The position numbers and the translations under genes were made by a program. From assembly GCA_018056165.1 (NCBI GenBank), contig JAGPGD010000012.1:1-51700 (forward strand): a stretch of 51,700 nucleotides of DNA. The letters are read 5' to 3'. The DNA is from Paludibacteraceae bacterium (lineage in GTDB: Bacteria; Bacteroidota; Bacteroidia; Bacteroidales; Paludibacteraceae). Under the pieces are notes generated by a model, which searched no databases, was not told the origin of the DNA, and saw nothing but the letters and a program-made list of their open reading frames with translations. This document shows, one piece after another, positions 37,678-47,645 of the stretch; within the stretch, counting starts at the first letter, position 1; every line of letters starts with the position of its first letter.

Positions 37678-37773
37678 CAAAAAATATCCCTTATGAATAA
37701 TCATCACAATTTTATTTCTATCAAAACATTTTTTGTTAGACAGATAAATTTCCTATATTGATGAATTGTAAAA

Positions 37774-38835
37774 TTATTGTATTTGCTTAATCAAATAGAG
37801 TAGAACAGGGAAATGGTCGCTATAACCATTTAACCACACGCCACCAGCATGAGTACGCAAGGGAGTACCTTTATAACGTCCTTCTTTTTGAATTAAAAAA
37901 TCACGATTAAATACTTCTGCTCTCCAAAATCTCAATTCACTGGCAGGAGCATGAAGTAAAGGAGCAGAAATAATAAGCTGATCAAATAAATTCCATTGAT
38001 CATTATATGCCAGCGAACCTATTCCTTTATCAAAAGTTTTCCATAAAGTATTATATAAATCGCCATCCTTTACATCTTTGGGGTTCTTTTTTGCACCTAA
38101 AATTTTTGCACAACTTTCATTGAAAGGATCATCGTTGAGATCACCCATAATAATAATTTTTGCTTTTGGATCCACTCTATATAGAGAATCAACAATAGAA
38201 CGGGTAAGAGCTGCCGCAGCATTTCGTTTAGGTCGTGAAGCTAATTCACCTCCTGAACGAGAAGGCCAGTGATTGACAATCACATGAATTTTTTCATCAA
38301 ACAAATAACCACTTACCATTAGTTGATCTCGGGTGCGAAAAGTGGTGTCTTGTGTATGTAATCGATATGATTTGCTATTGGTTACAATAAAATATCTGGG
38401 GTTATATAATAGCGCCACATCAATGCCACGTCGGTCTGGACTGTCATAATGAACAATTTCATAAGAACGATTTACTAAAGTTGGTTGTTTAACCAAATCT
38501 TCTAACACACCTCTATTTTCAACCTCTGATACACCAACTATAATCGCTCCAACTGGTGTCACATCCAATCCGATCTGAGAAATTGTATAAGAGAGGTGTT
38601 CAAGTTTTGAATAATATTTCATAGAATTCCATCGATAAGGTCCATTAGGCAAAAATTCTTCATCATTTACATTTTCATTGTCAATCGTGTCAAATAAATT
38701 TTCCAGATTATAAAAAGCAACGCATGCAACTTGAACATTAACTTTATCAGACGAAAATGCTACTGAGTTTTTAGAAGAAAAGCCAAAAATTAGGAAAATG
38801 ATTAAAAACAGCAGAAATAACAAATGTTTTTTCAT
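37774..38835 (-). CDS. Exported endonuclease/exonuclease/phosphatase (EEP) family protein
   Basis: The 353-residue protein has an N-terminal signal sequence (MKKHLLFLLFLIIFLIFGFSS), so it acts outside the cytoplasm. The EEP fold is evident: FYNLENLFDT, VSEVENRG (metal-binding Glu), DRRGIDVALLY, VNHWPSRSGG (catalytic His), IIMGDLNDDP (Asp and Asn) and YSDHFPVLL (final Asp-His). Members cleave phosphodiesters in nucleic acids, sphingomyelin or inositol phosphates; the NHWPSR form is common in bacterial nuclease-like proteins. It is divergent from a TonB receptor and lipoprotein operon at 39249, suggesting substrate acquisition. Confidence 0.85.
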   Translation of the reverse strand: MKKHLLFLLFLIIFLIFGFSSKNSVAFSSDKVNVQVACVAFYNLENLFDTIDNENVNDEEFLPNGPYRWNSMKYYSKLEHLSYTISQIGLDVTPVGAIIVGVSEVENRGVLEDLVKQPTLVNRSYEIVHYDSPDRRGIDVALLYNPRYFIVTNSKSYRLHTQDTTFRTRDQLMVSGYLFDEKIHVIVNHWPSRSGGELASRPKRNAAAALTRSIVDSLYRVDPKAKIIIMGDLNDDPFNESCAKILGAKKNPKDVKDGDLYNTLWKTFDKGIGSLAYNDQWNLFDQLIISAPLLHAPASELRFWRAEVFNRDFLIQKEGRYKGTPLRTHAGGVWLNGYSDHFPVLLYLIKQIQ

Positions 38836-39248
38836 ATACGAAAATGTTTAATTTATTTTCTTAAAAGAACAACAAAAGTGTAGAAAATATTTGAAAGAAA
38901 AAACAATTTTCTGAGGAAAATTCAATTTTAATCATTTCCTAAAATATTTTTGCTTTTTTACCATTAATCCAATTCGCTGATTTAAAGCACTCAACAAAAT
39001 ATTTTTAGTAAAATGTTAAATTTTTATTATAATTTTTCATTATATGAGCTTTTCTTCTGGTTTTCAATTAGAATTTTATAAATTGCTTGCCATATTTAGT
39101 TGTAAAAAATAGAAAAACAAAACCTGTTGAAAAAATTTTATCTGAAAATTTATTCAATAATTCAAAAAAAAGTTTTACCTTGTCACCCCTTTTTAAAAAT
39201 TCATACAGAATATTTTAAATAAATTTTACATAAATTAATTTTTTACTT
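38836..39248. other. Non-coding divergent promoter region of about 410 bp
   Basis: It separates the EEP gene (minus) from the TonB-receptor operon (plus) and should hold both promoters. A TATTTTTG (38945-38952, plus) fits the -7 consensus but is about 300 bases from the plus-strand gene, which would mean a long leader. No dyad operator or riboswitch was evident. Confidence 0.5.
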
Positions 39249-41993
39249 ATGAGAAAATTAGTAGTGGTTTTATTTATCGTTATGCACTCTTTTACAATTT
39301 TAATTGCACAAACCTCATTAAAAGGAGTAGTTAAAATAGCAGAAACTGATAATCCTTTGCCTGGCGTTAAAGTAACTTTATTAAAACAAAACATTTCTAC
39401 GGTTACTAACCCTAATGGAGAATTTACTTTAAGTTATTTAGAAGCAGGCGATGAAGAAATTCGTTTTACCAAAGATGGTTATTTCAGTCAAATTAAATTC
39501 ATTCATTTAAAAGCGGATGCAGAAAACGATCTTGGTGTCATTTATTTGCGTGAAGACCTTGCACAGCAAATGAAACAGGATATTATCCTTCAATTAAGCG
39601 AAAGTCAATTGGAAAATGAAGAAGGACGAGCTACTCAAAATATTTCACCTGTATTGGCAAGTAAAGGCGATGTGTATCTTTCTCAGGCAAGTTATTCCTT
39701 CAGTCCCATGCGTTTTAGTTTCCGGGGTTACGATCAAAATTATGAGTCAACTTATATAAATGGTGTTTATTTTAACGATATCGAAAGAGGTTTGTTTAAT
39801 TATTCCTCTTTAGGAGGCTTAAATGATGCCATGCGAAATCAAGATAAAACTTATGGAATTAGTCCAGCTACTTTTAGTTATGGCAATCTTGGAGGCGTTA
39901 CCAACATTATTACAAAAGCCAGTACTTATGCAACCGGCACAAAAGCAAATGTTGCCTACAGCAATCGTTCTTACAAACTTAGAGGACAAGCTACTTATGC
40001 AACAGGATTGATGCAAAACGGGTGGGCTTTTGCTGGCTCAGCAGTAGTACGTTGGGCAGATGAAGGAATTATTGAAGGAACATTTTATAATTCTGCTGGA
40101 TTTTTCTTTTCTGCCGAAAAAGTCTTCAATAAGCAACATAGTTTATCATTTGTGGCTTTTGGAGCTCCTACTCAACGAGCTCAACAAGGTGCTACTACGC
40201 AAGAAACCTTTGATTTGGTAGGCTCCATTTACTATAATCCTTATTGGGGATATCAAGAAGGGAAAAAACGTAATTCAAGAATCGTGAAAAGTTTTGATCC
40301 GGCTGCTATTCTTTCTCATGAATTTAAAATTGACGAAAAAAAATTATTAAGAACCGGCATAGCCTTCCATTATAATTTTTATAGTAATTCTGCCCTTGCT
40401 TATTATAATGCTCCAGATCCTCGTCCTGACTATTACCGTTATATGCCTAGTTTTCAACAAAATGAAGATGTTAGAAATCAAATGATCTCTCTGTGGAAAA
40501 CCGATCCAGATGTTTCACAAGTCAATTGGGAAGAACTTTATTTGGCAAACTATCGAAATAACATTGTAAATCCCAACGGTACAGCAAAATATGCTGTAGA
40601 GCGGCGTCATAATAATGCAATGGAAATAGCTTTGAATTCTACTTATAATCAACAGTTTACAAAAAAACTTAAACTTACTGGCGGTATTGAAGGAAAAATG
40701 AATAAAGGTATGCACTACAAAACAATGGACGACCTGTTAGGTGGAAATCAATGGATTGATATAGATCAGTTTGCTGAGCGTGATTTTCCAGCTGATCCAA
40801 ACATTATTCAAAATGATTTACATAACCCCAATGCTGTTATTCATAAAGATGACATTTTTGGCTATCATTACAATATCAATACTCTTTATGCAAGTGCCTT
40901 TATTCAAAACGAATGGACATTACCACAATTTGATATTTATTATGCAGGTAAATTAAGTTATACACAATTTTATCGGTATGGTTTCATGCAAAATGGCCGT
41001 GCTCCTCAAAATTCTTATGGGAAAAGCAAAGTTTGGTGGTTTGTAGATCCTTCCTTGAAAGCTGGTATTACTTATAAAATCGATGGACGAAACAGATTGT
41101 CAATCAATGGAATTGCTGAAACAAGAGCTCCGTTGGCAAGCAAATCTTATATTTCAGAACGAATCAAAGATACCTTGATCCCACATTTAAAATCTGAAAA
41201 AGTTTGGTCTGCTGACATCAATTACAACTTCAGTTTTCCTGTGATCAGAGGAAGAATTGGCTTATTTGAAACGAACGTTTATGGCACCTCCGATAAGTTG
41301 GGCTATTACGACGATGAATATCGAACCTTTATTAATCATGTTTTGGCAGATGTAAATAAAGTTTATAAAGGTGTGGAAGCTGGAGTATCAATAAAATTGA
41401 ATAGTAATTTTTCTGTAGCAATAGCAGGCACTTATGCTGATTATTCTTATACCAACAATGCAACAGGAATTAAAAGTCCTGAAAATGGTTCGTTTGCTGA
41501 TATTTCTGAAACAGTTTTAACAAAAGGATTAAAAATTGCCAATGGACCTCAATTAGCAGCTAATATTACCTTAGACTATTTCCATCCAAAAATGTGGTTT
41601 GCAGATATTACTTTGAATTACTTTGACAATAACTATTTGGACTTTGCTCCTAACAGATTTGAAAAAAAGAGATTCGAGGGAAGCAATATGGAAAAATATA
41701 CTACACCAGAAATGTTAGCAGCACTGGGCACTCAAGAAAAACTTAAAGGTGGTTTCCTCTTGGATGCATCAATTGGGAAATTAATTTATCTAAAGAACAG
41801 ACGCTCCTTAAATTTTAATTTAAGTGCTAGTAATATTTTGAATAACCAAAAAATGATTACGGGTGGTTATCAACAAGCTCGCTTACCATTGACAGATGGA
41901 GCAATTGATAAGAATGGTCTTGACAGATTTCCTAACAAGTATTATTATGCTTGGGGATTCAATTTGTTTTTCCATATTGGATATAAGTTTTAA
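39249..41993 (+). CDS. TonB-dependent receptor with N-terminal carboxypeptidase-regulatory-like domain
   Basis: The 914-residue protein starts with a signal peptide (MRKLVVVLFIVMHSFTILIAQ). Residues 22-100 form the regulatory-like Ig domain (LKGVVKIAETDNPLPGVKVTLL). A plug-like region follows (MRFSFRGYDQNYESTYINGV, YGNLGGVTNI) and then a long 22-strand barrel ending in the aromatic-terminated FFHIGYKF. It should import a ligand across the outer membrane with TonB energy. Two lipoproteins follow in the same operon at 67 and 30 bases, in place of a SusD. It is not a classical SusC/SusD pair. Confidence 0.88.
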   Translation: MRKLVVVLFIVMHSFTILIAQTSLKGVVKIAETDNPLPGVKVTLLKQNISTVTNPNGEFTLSYLEAGDEEIRFTKDGYFSQIKFIHLKADAENDLGVIYLREDLAQQMKQDIILQLSESQLENEEGRATQNISPVLASKGDVYLSQASYSFSPMRFSFRGYDQNYESTYINGVYFNDIERGLFNYSSLGGLNDAMRNQDKTYGISPATFSYGNLGGVTNIITKASTYATGTKANVAYSNRSYKLRGQATYATGLMQNGWAFAGSAVVRWADEGIIEGTFYNSAGFFFSAEKVFNKQHSLSFVAFGAPTQRAQQGATTQETFDLVGSIYYNPYWGYQEGKKRNSRIVKSFDPAAILSHEFKIDEKKLLRTGIAFHYNFYSNSALAYYNAPDPRPDYYRYMPSFQQNEDVRNQMISLWKTDPDVSQVNWEELYLANYRNNIVNPNGTAKYAVERRHNNAMEIALNSTYNQQFTKKLKLTGGIEGKMNKGMHYKTMDDLLGGNQWIDIDQFAERDFPADPNIIQNDLHNPNAVIHKDDIFGYHYNINTLYASAFIQNEWTLPQFDIYYAGKLSYTQFYRYGFMQNGRAPQNSYGKSKVWWFVDPSLKAGITYKIDGRNRLSINGIAETRAPLASKSYISERIKDTLIPHLKSEKVWSADINYNFSFPVIRGRIGLFETNVYGTSDKLGYYDDEYRTFINHVLADVNKVYKGVEAGVSIKLNSNFSVAIAGTYADYSYTNNATGIKSPENGSFADISETVLTKGLKIANGPQLAANITLDYFHPKMWFADITLNYFDNNYLDFAPNRFEKKRFEGSNMEKYTTPEMLAALGTQEKLKGGFLLDASIGKLIYLKNRRSLNFNLSASNILNNQKMITGGYQQARLPLTDGAIDKNGLDRFPNKYYYAWGFNLFFHIGYKF

Positions 41994-42059
41994 AAGATCA
42001 ATAAAATCATTTGATAAATATAAAATAATTGTCTAAAAAGAATTAATAATTAGGAAAAA

Positions 42060-43001
42060 ATGAAAAAAGTAAAATATATTTATTTTGTTCTTGCCATATT
42101 TTTAGGAAGTTGTGCAAAAACCGAATTTGACGGAATTCCATTTGAAAAAACTCAAGGCGAAAAGTGGGAAACCACCATCACTATTGCTCAGTTGAAAAAT
42201 AATTATATGACATCTACAGGGTTATTTACAGCAGATAAAATTGAAAATACTACCGATCTCGTTTTTAATGGGATTGTTACTTCTTCTGATGTAGAAGGTA
42301 ATGTGTATAAATATCTGACGGTGCAGGAAGAAGGAGAAAATGCACAGGCTATAAAAATCTCCATCGATGTTAGTGGTTTATCGGCTATATATCCTTTGGG
42401 GCAAAGAATTTCTGTTCGTTGTAATGATTTGTATATTGGCAAATATGCTGAATCTCCTCAAATTGGCATCAAATATGTAAACAAAGAAAAAAACAATAGA
42501 ATTGAACCTGGACGAATGCCCAAATTATTGTCCGATATTCATATCTCTGCTTATGGATTACCCGAGCCACAAGCTGTTATAGCCGATACAATGACTATTG
42601 CTCAAATAAAAGCAGCAGGCTCCTCCCTATTTAATAAACTTGTATGTATAAAAAATGCTTATTTTACTGGTAAAGGAGCTAATTATGAAAAACAACCAGC
42701 TACAATACCTGACAAGGATAAAATTTTTGCTCCACCAACAGGTGGCATTGGTTATCCACAGTCAAGAGAAATTCAAGATGGAACTGACTCGATTTTTGTA
42801 TCAACCAGTGAATATGCTAAATTCGCATCAAAGCCATTACCTCCTTCAACCATGCAAGGAAATATTACCGCTATTGTAGGCTGGTACAATGATAAAGACA
42901 AAACACATTATTCATCGAAAATTTATCATCAACTAACTTTACGTTCACTCAAAGACTTAGGAAAAGGATTTGAACTTTACTTAGCACAATATAACAATTA
43001 A
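42060..43001 (+). CDS. DUF5689-type OB-fold lipoprotein
   Basis: A 313-residue protein with a lipoprotein signal (YFVLAIFLGSCAK, lipid on the Cys). Residues about 40-145 match DUF5689: TITIAQLKNNY, then VFNGIVTSSDVEGNVYKYLTVQEEG, KISIDVSGLSAIYPLGQRISVRCNDLYIGKY and PQIG. The pattern of short strands with a Gly-rich turn resembles an OB fold, a fold often used for nucleic-acid binding. The second half (DTMTIAQIKAAGSSL and after) looks like a second related unit. Likely on the outer membrane, next to the TonB receptor as a substrate-binding partner. Confidence 0.78.
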   Translation: MKKVKYIYFVLAIFLGSCAKTEFDGIPFEKTQGEKWETTITIAQLKNNYMTSTGLFTADKIENTTDLVFNGIVTSSDVEGNVYKYLTVQEEGENAQAIKISIDVSGLSAIYPLGQRISVRCNDLYIGKYAESPQIGIKYVNKEKNNRIEPGRMPKLLSDIHISAYGLPEPQAVIADTMTIAQIKAAGSSLFNKLVCIKNAYFTGKGANYEKQPATIPDKDKIFAPPTGGIGYPQSREIQDGTDSIFVSTSEYAKFASKPLPPSTMQGNITAIVGWYNDKDKTHYSSKIYHQLTLRSLKDLGKGFELYLAQYNN

Positions 43002-43030
43002 TATAATACATTATCAAATTTTTATCTATT

Positions 43031-44551
43031 ATGAAAAAAACAAATTTTTTAAATTATTTAGTGATTATTGCTATTTTTATTTTAGGAGGATGTTCCAACG
43101 TAGATGAACCGGAAGAACCTACCTCTCCAGCACAATCCCTTCCTTTTATTGAAACTTTTGAACAGGGTTTTGGAAAATTCACGACACAAAATGTGTTAGG
43201 CGACCAAGTTTGGGAATATTCTCCTCAATACAAATACGTTAAGATTACCGGTTATGTAGATGGCACAAAAGAAAATCATGCAAATGAAGATTGGTTAATC
43301 TCTCCAGAAATTGATTTATCCAATGTAACAGCAGCAAAACTAACCTTTGAGCATGTAATTCGCAATTTTGCTAATCCTGCAACAGAAGCTACCTTATGGG
43401 TTTCAGAAAACTATATAGACGGCTTACCTTCCACAGCTACATGGACTCAACTGACTACACCACTTTTTACCAATTTCAGTGATTGGACATTTGGTAGCTC
43501 TGGAGAAATAAGTTTGACACCTTATGCTGGGAAAAAAATCAGAATTGCTTTCAAATATATTTCTACCGATATAAAAGCTGGCACTTGGGAAATAAAAAAT
43601 TTCAAAGTTGAAGAAGGTGAAGCTGCTACTCCACCTGCCGATACTCCCACTGGTGAAGGAACGGAAATTTCTCCTTATAATGTAATTGCTGCCATTCAAA
43701 ATCAAGGTAACTCAAAATGGGTGACAGGTTATATTGTAGGTAATATTGACGGTAGTGGGATAAGTATAACAACTGAATCAAAATTCACACCTCCTTTTAC
43801 TGTTAAAACAAATTTGTTGATTGCTGATTCCCCAACTGAAACAGATTATAAAAAATGTTTACCTGTTCAATTACCAGCAGGAGCCGTCAGAAATGGTTTA
43901 AATTTGGTAGATAAACCTGCTAATTTAGGGAAAAAAGTAAAATTGTATGGGTCTTTAGAAACTTATTTTGGAGTGCCTGGTTTAAAAAGTTGTTCATATT
44001 TTGAGCTTGAAGATGGCACCAGCGGTGGCACAAAACCGTCTGACACTTCAGGCGCTATTTTTAGCGAAACATTTGCAAATTCACAAGGAGATTTCACCAT
44101 AGTAGATGTTATTAAAAATCCCGCTTTGCCTTATATTTGGACTCACGATGATTCATACAAATATATGAAAGCTTCTGCTTATGCCAACTCTACCAATTAC
44201 GAATCTGAAAGCTGGCTCATTTCTCCTGCTATCAATTTATCAGGGGAAACGAATGTTACATTAAATTTTGAACATACTATAGGTCCAGCCCCACAATTAG
44301 GTATTGATAAATCACACTTCACCGTGTGGGCAAGCAACAACTATTCTACAGGAAATCCAAATGAAGCTACTTGGACAAAACTTGATTTATCAGCAAGTTC
44401 ATTTAATACTACAACACCTTGGACTTTTGTACCGGTAAGTTTAACGATTCCTTCACAATATTTAACTTCAAATGTAAGGATTGCTTTTAAATATACGAGT
44501 ACAAACACAGCTTCAGCAACCTGGGAAGTAAAAAATGTAGTAGTTAAATAA
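43031..44551 (+). CDS. Lipoprotein with two choice-of-anchor-J-like domains and a central OB-like DUF6359 domain
   Basis: A 506-residue protein with a lipobox (FILGGCSN). The N-terminal domain (residues 37-195: FIETFEQGFGKF, NEDWLISPEIDLSN, LTFEHVIRNF) and the C-terminal domain (about 345-506: FSETFANSQGDF, SESWLISPAINLSGE, LNFEHTIGP) are clearly related beta-sandwich units of the choice-of-anchor J type. The middle (GTEISPYNVIAAIQNQ, WVTGYIVGNIDG, NLGKKVKLYGSLETYFGVPGLK) matches the OB-like DUF6359 type. Surface-exposed ligand binding is inferred. It ends the operon; a strong terminator follows. Confidence 0.75.
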   Translation: MKKTNFLNYLVIIAIFILGGCSNVDEPEEPTSPAQSLPFIETFEQGFGKFTTQNVLGDQVWEYSPQYKYVKITGYVDGTKENHANEDWLISPEIDLSNVTAAKLTFEHVIRNFANPATEATLWVSENYIDGLPSTATWTQLTTPLFTNFSDWTFGSSGEISLTPYAGKKIRIAFKYISTDIKAGTWEIKNFKVEEGEAATPPADTPTGEGTEISPYNVIAAIQNQGNSKWVTGYIVGNIDGSGISITTESKFTPPFTVKTNLLIADSPTETDYKKCLPVQLPAGAVRNGLNLVDKPANLGKKVKLYGSLETYFGVPGLKSCSYFELEDGTSGGTKPSDTSGAIFSETFANSQGDFTIVDVIKNPALPYIWTHDDSYKYMKASAYANSTNYESESWLISPAINLSGETNVTLNFEHTIGPAPQLGIDKSHFTVWASNNYSTGNPNEATWTKLDLSASSFNTTTPWTFVPVSLTIPSQYLTSNVRIAFKYTSTNTASATWEVKNVVVK

Positions 44552-44605
44552 GTGGGAAAGTCAGGATAATTTAATTATCAATAAAATAACTCATATTTTT
44601 TATCT

Positions 44606-44649
44606 AAGTGCAAAGTTTTTGAGAGAAAATTGCTCAAAACTTTGCACTT
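44606..44649 (+). terminator. Intrinsic terminator of the receptor-lipoprotein operon
   Basis: A 17-bp stem (AAGTGCAAAGTTTT...GAG with CTCAAAACTTTGCACTT, one bulged T) closes a 9-base loop, followed by ATTTATTTCT. It lies 55 bases after the stop at 44551. Confidence 0.85.
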
Positions 44650-44815
44650 ATTTATTTCTGATTCCCGTTTGGTATTAAATCATTAACAAAAGATTTGTCA
44701 TTGTAAAAATCCTATTGGTCGAGAAAAAAACTTCATTTGTCTATTTTATTTGTGAATGTAGAAAAACAGAAATAATTTTGAAACAAAAAAAGTTGAAATG
44801 CTTAACAAGCAAAAA

Positions 44816-47611
44816 ATGAAAAAAATATTTAATCTTATCTTTGCCCTATTTTTCCCCATTTTGTTTATCCAAGCACAAACATCCTCTGGGAATGGTATGA
44901 TTACAGGAAAACTGATTGACAAAGAAACTAAACAACCAGTGGCTATGGCCAATATAAGGGTGCTTCAGCAAAAAGACAGTGTTTTTGTCAATGGGCAGGC
45001 AAGTAGAAACGATGGTTCTTTTTCCATCCCTGTCAAATATGGTGCATATATTGTTCATATTTCATTTTTAGGATATAAAGATATTTATAAAAATGTTCAA
45101 GTTACCTCTTCACGTCCTACTGTTCAATTAGATACCCTTTATTTTGAACAGACAGATATTACCCTTTCCGAAATAGTTATTGTGGAAAGAGCCCCCGAAA
45201 TAAAAGTCAAAGGTGATACGCTTGAATTTAATGCTGGCTCGTTCAAAGTAACTGAAAGTGCAGTAGTAGAAGATTTATTAAAAAAAATGCCCGGTGTAGA
45301 AATAGATAAAGACGGGAAAATTACAGTAAACGGTCGTGAAATTAAAAAAATATTAATCGATGGCGAAGAGTTTTTCAGTAATGATCCAAAAGTAGCTTCT
45401 AAAAACCTTCCTGCGAAAATGGTAGAAAAAGTGCAGGTCTTAGATAAAAAATCTGAAATGGCAGAAATGACTGGATTTGATGATAGTGACGAAGAAACTG
45501 TTATTAATCTTATAATCAAGCAAGGAATGAAAGAAGGACTAATGGGGAATGCTTTTGCAGGCTATGGAAGCAAAGACCGTTATGAAGGAAATGCTATGGT
45601 AAATTATATGAAAAATAAAAATCAATATACTTTCATTGGTGGATTGAACAATACGAATAATGCAGGATTTACTGATTTGGCTTCGAGCATGTTTGGAAAC
45701 ATAGGGGGACGCGGTTTAAGAGGAATGTTTGGAAATCAGGATGGAATTACAACGTCGGGTATGGGTGGATTTAATTTTAATACACAGCTTTCCAAAACTT
45801 TCAAACTTAGTGGAAATATCCGCTACGGTTCTACGAATAATGATATATTGTCAAAAGTCCATACACAAAATCTATTAAGTAGCGGAAATACTTTTGAAAA
45901 CGAAAATGATACCACCAACAATTACAGCCAAAATTTCAATATGGATTTGCGGATGGAATGGACACCCGATACACTTACACGTATCATTTTTCGTCCCAGT
46001 GCAGGTTTTTACCAGAACCATCGCAGTGAAATAAGTGATTTTTTTACTACCAACGAATTGAATGATACTATCAATAATGGTAATTCGGATTATTATTCAG
46101 AAGGAAATGGTAAAAACATCGGTGGTAGGTTAGATGCCAGCCGTCAATTGGGGAAAAAGGGACGTGTTCTCAGCCTCCAATTAAGAGGGCAATTAAATGA
46201 TGCTGATAATAATGGCAATAATCTTTCCAATACTTTTTATCATGGAACAGAACCTGACGATATTATTGATCAGAGATTTACCAACACTAATGATAGCAAA
46301 AGCTGGCAAGGATACATTTCTTACGTAGAACCTATTGGAAAAAATAATTTTATCCAGCTTGCCTATACTTATAAGCAAAATCTTTCCGAATCGAACAAAG
46401 ACACGCGTACCAAAGATGCTGATGGAAATTATACGGTAATAGATACAACTTACAGTAAGCGATTAAAAAATAATTTCACAAATCAATCAGTGGAATTAAA
46501 TTTCAAAGCCGAAAGAGGAAAATATGATTATATGGTTGGTTTCAGTATGCAACCATTTAATTCTAACAGCAAAACTTACAAAGGGGATTCAATTTATCCG
46601 GTTATCAATCAAGGAATTAATTATGCTCCTACCGCTCAGTTCAACTATCGCTGGAGTCGACAAAACAGCCTAAGAATCAGATATTCAGGTGTTACTACTC
46701 AACCTTCTGTTACACAACTTTCACCCGTAAGGGACGTTTCCGATCCATTGAATGTAAGGTATGGTAATCCTTATTTAAAGCCTTCTTTCAGTCATCGACT
46801 TAATATTCGCTATATGAATTTTATTCCTGAAAAGAAAAGTTCCATTACTTTTTTTGGTAATGCTTCCTATACGCTGAACGATATTGTTTCTTCCACTTTT
46901 ACCAATGTTGTTACCGGACAAAAAGGAACCACTTATGAAAATGTGAACGGCAACTGGAATGCTAATGGCAGATTGATGCTGAATTTGCCAATAAGAAAAA
47001 CTAATTTCTCTATTTCTTCCATGACTTTTGGCAGTTACAATCATTCAAAAGGCTCTTCTAATAAAGAAATCAATTTAAGCCAACGAACAGGATTGGGAGA
47101 AACTTTGGGTGTAGATTTTCGTTCCAGTATAATAGATTTTGGCATTCGTGGGAACGTAAATTACAACAATGTTCAAAATAGTTTGAAAGGACAGCAAAAT
47201 CAAGAATATTTTAATTATAATGCATCTGCCAACACCACCCTTTATTTACCTCATGATTTTTCTATTGATAGTGATATTTCCTACAATACCAATTCAGGTT
47301 ATGCGGCAGGTTTTGAACAAAATGCGTGGCTTTGGAATGCTTCTATTCAAAAACAACTTTTCAAGCAAAAAAATGGAACATTGCGTTTTAAAATATATGA
47401 TATTTTACAACAAAGAAGTAATATCAATCGAAGTGCTACGTCCAATTATATTAGAGATATAACTACTAATACGCTCACCAGCTATTTTATGGTTCATTTC
47501 GTATACCGTTTCAATATTTTCAAAAACGGTGCAAATCAAAACGATATGGTACCACGTAGAGGTTTTGGAGGAGGTCCTAGTGGACATGGACCGGATGGCA
47601 ATGTTATTTAA
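44816..47611 (+). CDS. Outer-membrane beta-barrel protein, TonB-receptor-like (OMP_b-brl_3 type)
   Basis: The start at 44816 gives a clean signal peptide (MKKIFNLIFALFFPILFIQAQ) and 931 residues; the frame extends 18 bases upstream to 44798. A regulatory-like domain (MITGKLIDKETKQPVAMANI) is followed by a plug-like segment (VVEDLLKKMPGVEIDKDGKI, VNGREIKKILIDGEEFF) and a long barrel. The C-terminus is Gly/Arg-rich (RRGFGGGPSGHGPDGNV) and not aromatic. Such proteins in Bacteroidota lack a SusD partner and often sit before LytTR regulators, as here (35 bases). Ligand unknown. Confidence 0.83.
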   Translation: MKKIFNLIFALFFPILFIQAQTSSGNGMITGKLIDKETKQPVAMANIRVLQQKDSVFVNGQASRNDGSFSIPVKYGAYIVHISFLGYKDIYKNVQVTSSRPTVQLDTLYFEQTDITLSEIVIVERAPEIKVKGDTLEFNAGSFKVTESAVVEDLLKKMPGVEIDKDGKITVNGREIKKILIDGEEFFSNDPKVASKNLPAKMVEKVQVLDKKSEMAEMTGFDDSDEETVINLIIKQGMKEGLMGNAFAGYGSKDRYEGNAMVNYMKNKNQYTFIGGLNNTNNAGFTDLASSMFGNIGGRGLRGMFGNQDGITTSGMGGFNFNTQLSKTFKLSGNIRYGSTNNDILSKVHTQNLLSSGNTFENENDTTNNYSQNFNMDLRMEWTPDTLTRIIFRPSAGFYQNHRSEISDFFTTNELNDTINNGNSDYYSEGNGKNIGGRLDASRQLGKKGRVLSLQLRGQLNDADNNGNNLSNTFYHGTEPDDIIDQRFTNTNDSKSWQGYISYVEPIGKNNFIQLAYTYKQNLSESNKDTRTKDADGNYTVIDTTYSKRLKNNFTNQSVELNFKAERGKYDYMVGFSMQPFNSNSKTYKGDSIYPVINQGINYAPTAQFNYRWSRQNSLRIRYSGVTTQPSVTQLSPVRDVSDPLNVRYGNPYLKPSFSHRLNIRYMNFIPEKKSSITFFGNASYTLNDIVSSTFTNVVTGQKGTTYENVNGNWNANGRLMLNLPIRKTNFSISSMTFGSYNHSKGSSNKEINLSQRTGLGETLGVDFRSSIIDFGIRGNVNYNNVQNSLKGQQNQEYFNYNASANTTLYLPHDFSIDSDISYNTNSGYAAGFEQNAWLWNASIQKQLFKQKNGTLRFKIYDILQQRSNINRSATSNYIRDITTNTLTSYFMVHFVYRFNIFKNGANQNDMVPRRGFGGGPSGHGPDGNVI

Positions 47612-47645
47612 AAAATACATATAAATCTCGATTATTTAACTAATA

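Noticed and set aside
39249..43001. Classical SusC/SusD polysaccharide-utilisation pair
   Set aside because: The second gene has no SusD-like TPR or helical features and is a beta-rich OB-like lipoprotein. No glycoside hydrolase is nearby.
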